Shown here in pieces: positions 61,565-64,000 of a stretch of DNA of 64,000 nucleotides. The position numbers and the translations under genes are program-made. The stretch spans positions 2,728,001 through 2,792,000 of the forward strand of contig NZ_JAHVAO010000001.1 of NCBI RefSeq assembly GCF_019264345.1, read 5' to 3'. A model generated the notes under the pieces. It made no database searches. It worked only from the letters and a program-made list of their open reading frames with translations, and was not told where the DNA came from. Position 1 is the first letter of the stretch; each line of letters opens with the position of its first letter. The stretch comes from Marinobacter arenosus (GTDB taxonomy: Bacteria; Pseudomonadota; Gammaproteobacteria; Pseudomonadales; Oleiphilaceae).

Positions 61565-63031
61565 ATGGTGACCAATAAATCCTCACAGTCGACCCCATCC
61601 CGGTCGGCGGATTTCTTTCATCGGCTGGCGTCTGCGGTCCCGGGCATTCTTTTTTCCTACTGGCTGAGTCCCGACAAAACCTCCCATCGATACCCCTACG
61701 TCAGCGAGCAGATACGTGACCGATTCGGGATAGACCCTGAAGCCTTGAAGCAGAACGCGGATGCCGTGTTCGCGATCGTTCATCCGGATGATCTTGATGG
61801 CCTGCAAGCGAGCATCTTCGAATCGGCCCGCAACCTGGAACCCTGGCAATACCAGGCCCGCCTGCGCTTGTCCGGAGGCGATTACCAGTGGTACGAAGCC
61901 CACTCGAGGCCGGAGCGTCAGGAGGATGGCAGTACGCTCTGGTACGGTCAGTTCCACAACATCCAGCATTACAAGGAGTTGGAACAGGAACTCCGGGACA
62001 GCGAGGCCGAGTACTCGTTTCAGGCGGGATTCCAGAAACTGGTGGCGCGCCTGTCGGCCAGGTTCATCAACGTCGGCTTTGGCACAATCGACGATTGCAT
62101 TGCGGAACTGCTCGAAAGCACGGGCCGTTTTTTTGCCACCGACCGGGCCTATCTTTACGCCTTTAACGACGATTACACCGGCGTGACCAAAACCCACCAG
62201 TGGTGCCGGCCCGGGGTAACCTCGCTGGTCGATGAGGACCAGTCAGTGCCCTTGGGCGCGACGGATCCCTGGGGTCAGAAACTGCTCGAGATGGTTGATG
62301 AGAACGAGGTGGTGTTCATCGAAACCATGGAGGAGGCGGCATCGGTGTTTTGCGTGCCGGTGCGCGTTCAGGGCCAGGTGGTGGGCTTCATGGGGATGGA
62401 CTCGCTGACCGCCCGGAAGTGGCGGGATGACCAGGCCGACCTGCTGATCATTATTTCCGGTTTGCTGTCCGGTGCCCTGGAGCGGCATCTGCTCGAGGAA
62501 CAGTTGTTGAACCAGTCCATCCGGGATCCCATGACCGGCCTGCATAACCGCCGATACCTGATGCCGCGGCTCCACGAACTGGTGGAGCGGGCGGAACGCT
62601 ACGACGAAAACTTTACCGTGGCCATGCTCGACATTGACCATTTCAAGCAGATCAACGACTCCATCGGTCATCTCGGGGGTGACTATACCCTGCGCCGGTT
62701 TGCGGACATCCTGGCGGACCTGGTGCGATCGACGGATGTGGTTGCCCGCTTTGGTGGAGAGGAGTTCATGGTGGTGTTTCCCGACACCGAGCAGGTCGAT
62801 GTACACCAGACGATGGCGCGCATTCTCGACGCTGTCCGGCAGGGCCATTTCAGGTTCGAGGGCCGGGATATTCCGGTGACGGTCAGCGCCGGGTTGGCCT
62901 CAGTCCGGGAGCGGGATGACCGCATGATCTCCGTGGATACCGTTATTGGCCGCGCGGATCATCGTTTGTATCTGGCCAAGCAGGCGGGGCGCGATTGCGC
63001 CGTGGACATATCAGGAGTCCTGCGTATATAA
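61565..63031 (+). CDS. PAS-GAF diguanylate cyclase
   Basis: The 488-residue cytoplasmic protein has a PAS domain (about residues 20-140, with WYGQFHNIQHYKELE at its end), a GAF domain (about 160-315) and a GGDEF domain (about 325-488). The active motif is GGEEF and an RxxD inhibitory site (RSTD) lies five residues before it, so it likely makes cyclic di-GMP under product inhibition. It starts at the ATG at 61565 (GTG at 61556 is also in frame); no strong ribosome site is seen. It has no membrane segment. Confidence 0.82.
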   Translation: MVTNKSSQSTPSRSADFFHRLASAVPGILFSYWLSPDKTSHRYPYVSEQIRDRFGIDPEALKQNADAVFAIVHPDDLDGLQASIFESARNLEPWQYQARLRLSGGDYQWYEAHSRPERQEDGSTLWYGQFHNIQHYKELEQELRDSEAEYSFQAGFQKLVARLSARFINVGFGTIDDCIAELLESTGRFFATDRAYLYAFNDDYTGVTKTHQWCRPGVTSLVDEDQSVPLGATDPWGQKLLEMVDENEVVFIETMEEAASVFCVPVRVQGQVVGFMGMDSLTARKWRDDQADLLIIISGLLSGALERHLLEEQLLNQSIRDPMTGLHNRRYLMPRLHELVERAERYDENFTVAMLDIDHFKQINDSIGHLGGDYTLRRFADILADLVRSTDVVARFGGEEFMVVFPDTEQVDVHQTMARILDAVRQGHFRFEGRDIPVTVSAGLASVRERDDRMISVDTVIGRADHRLYLAKQAGRDCAVDISGVLRI

Positions 63032-63054
63032 ACAATCGGCATTTCACCCCATAT

Positions 63055-63066
63055 TACTAAATAGTA
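63055..63066. promoter_or_regulatory. Short AT-rich inverted repeat upstream of the persulfide-dioxygenase-like gene
   Basis: TACTA at 63055 and TAGTA at 63062 form an inverted repeat with a two-base spacer, in an AT-rich gap 44 bp before the start. BigR/SqrR-type sulfide regulators use AT-rich palindromes before such genes. No such regulator is in the window. Confidence 0.3.
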
Positions 63067-63109
63067 TATCCTTAGAATCAAAATGCGATTCGCTCCGGAG
63101 GTGAAACCC

Positions 63110-63976
63110 ATGAGCAACCCCATCGTCCAACCTTTTTTCGACGAACCGACCAACACCTTCAGTTACGTGGTTCGGGACCCGGACAGTCAGTCGTGTGCGA
63201 TCATCGACTCGGTGCTGGATTTCGACTATGCCGCCGGCCGGACCGCGTTCGACTCGGCGGACACCATCATTGCCTTCATTCGCGATCACGACCTGACCGT
63301 GGAATGGATCCTGGAGACCCACGTCCACGCCGACCATCTGTCCGCGGCGCCTTACCTGCATGACACGCTGGGTGGCAGGACCGGTATTGGCGAGCACATT
63401 CGCGATGTCCAGGAGATTTTCGGCAAGGCGTTCAATGCCGGCAGCGAGTTTGCCCGGGATGGCAGTCAGTTCGATCGGCTGTTCCGCGAGGGCGACACCT
63501 TCAGTATTGGCGGGCTCGAAGGCCGGGTGCTTCACACACCGGGGCACACGCCGGCGTGCCTGACCTACGTGATCGGCGATGCCGCCTTCGTCGGCGATAC
63601 CCTGTTCATGCCGGATTACGGCACCGCCCGCTGCGATTTCCCGGGCGGCGATGCCCGGACGCTCTATCGTTCGATCCAGAAAGTGCTGGCTCTGCCGCCA
63701 GAGACCCGGATCTTCCTGTGCCACGACTACAAGGCGCCCGGCCGGGACCGGTTTGAACCGATGACCACCGTCGCCGAGCAACGCAAAGCCAATGTCCACG
63801 TTCACGATGGCGTTTCCGAAGACGAATTCGTGAAGATGCGCACCGAGCGTGATGCGACCCTCGACATGCCACGGCTGATCCTGCCGTCGGTCCAGGTCAA
63901 CATGCGGGCGGGCCATTTGCCGCCGGAAGAGGACAACGGACAGGTGTACCTGAAAGTGCCGATCAACCGGTTCTGA
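63110..63976 (+). CDS. Metallo-beta-lactamase-fold hydrolase, persulfide dioxygenase-like
   Basis: The 288-residue protein has the metal motif THVHADHLSAAPYL (H-x-H-x-D-H), with further ligands in HTPGHTPACLTY, VGDTLFMPDYGTARCDFPGG and CHDY. This set matches the ETHE1/Blh group of glutathione-persulfide dioxygenases and related proteins used in sulfide detoxification. The start is the ATG at 63110, with GGAGG nine bases upstream; an earlier ATG at 63083 has no ribosome site. The next gene starts eight bases after its stop. Confidence 0.82.
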   Translation: MSNPIVQPFFDEPTNTFSYVVRDPDSQSCAIIDSVLDFDYAAGRTAFDSADTIIAFIRDHDLTVEWILETHVHADHLSAAPYLHDTLGGRTGIGEHIRDVQEIFGKAFNAGSEFARDGSQFDRLFREGDTFSIGGLEGRVLHTPGHTPACLTYVIGDAAFVGDTLFMPDYGTARCDFPGGDARTLYRSIQKVLALPPETRIFLCHDYKAPGRDRFEPMTTVAEQRKANVHVHDGVSEDEFVKMRTERDATLDMPRLILPSVQVNMRAGHLPPEEDNGQVYLKVPINRF

Positions 63977-63983
63977 GGCGGGC

Positions 63984-64000
63984 ATGGACATCAAACGCTA
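63984..64000 (+). CDS. Start of a further gene (partial)
   Basis: An ATG at 63984 follows the hydrolase stop after seven bases, with GAGGCGGG just upstream. Only five codons are visible (MDIKR) before the window ends. Persulfide dioxygenase genes are often followed by a sulfur-transport or sulfite-export membrane protein, but nothing can be said from this fragment. Confidence 0.35.

Noticed and set aside
1..64000. CRISPR arrays, tRNA or rRNA genes, insertion sequences and prophage
   Set aside because: I found no regularly spaced repeats, cloverleaf-like sequences, transposase or integrase genes, or terminal inverted repeats with target duplications.

Overview
The window reads as chromosome of a marine or halophilic gammaproteobacterium, most likely Marinobacter or a close relative. 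This is inferred from gene families and their order (split pyruvate carboxylase, a VolA/Pla-1-type lipase followed by DUF1302 and DUF1329 proteins, a thermostable-hemolysin operon, a CBS/DUF294 protein paired with an exonuclease). Coding density is high and the sequence is GC-rich. I saw no rRNA, tRNA, CRISPR array, insertion sequence, integrase or phage gene.

Layout. 1-4.9 kb: a HupE/UreJ-type membrane protein, a small exported protein and a two-subunit pyruvate carboxylase. 4.9-15 kb: an envelope/lipid locus. An ECF sigma factor, its anti-sigma factor, an acidic exported protein and a TPR/beta-barrel protein run leftward. A lipoprotein lipase, a DUF1302 barrel and a DUF1329 protein run rightward from an ECF-like promoter. 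15-30.6 kb: acyl-CoA catabolism (glutaryl-CoA-type dehydrogenase, two thiolases, fused hydratase/dehydrogenase, acyl-CoA dehydrogenase, alcohol and aldehyde dehydrogenases) with an IclR and a TetR regulator and shared candidate operators. 30.7-34.6 kb: a methionine-rich exported peptide, a two-component system and an exported MsrA-MsrB fusion, probably a periplasmic oxidant defence. 34.6-37.1 kb: an exonuclease and a cNMP/CBS/DUF294 signalling protein.

37.3-50.8 kb: a cobalamin region: late synthesis (cobU, cobC, cobT, cbiB, cobD, cobO, cobQ, bluB, cobS) and uptake (btuB, btuF, btuC, btuD). A cobalamin riboswitch precedes btuB. Corrin-ring genes are absent from the window. 51-57 kb: a SYLF lipoprotein-like protein, then an ArnT-like lipid A glycosyltransferase operon and a PmrAB-like two-component system. 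57.2-61.5 kb: a hemolysin / AMP-ligase / heme-oxygenase-like / SDR / TPR operon. 61.5-64 kb: a PAS-GAF-GGDEF diguanylate cyclase, a persulfide-dioxygenase-like hydrolase and the first codons of one more gene.

The parts most worth following are three. (1) The Met-rich peptide, two-component system and MsrAB set. (2) PmrA-type boxes in front of both the lipid A operon and the hemolysin operon, which places an uncharacterised small-molecule or lipid pathway in a PmrA-like regulon. (3) An in-frame fusion of an AMP-ligase to a heme-oxygenase-like protein that retains a Shine-Dalgarno and start codon at the junction.
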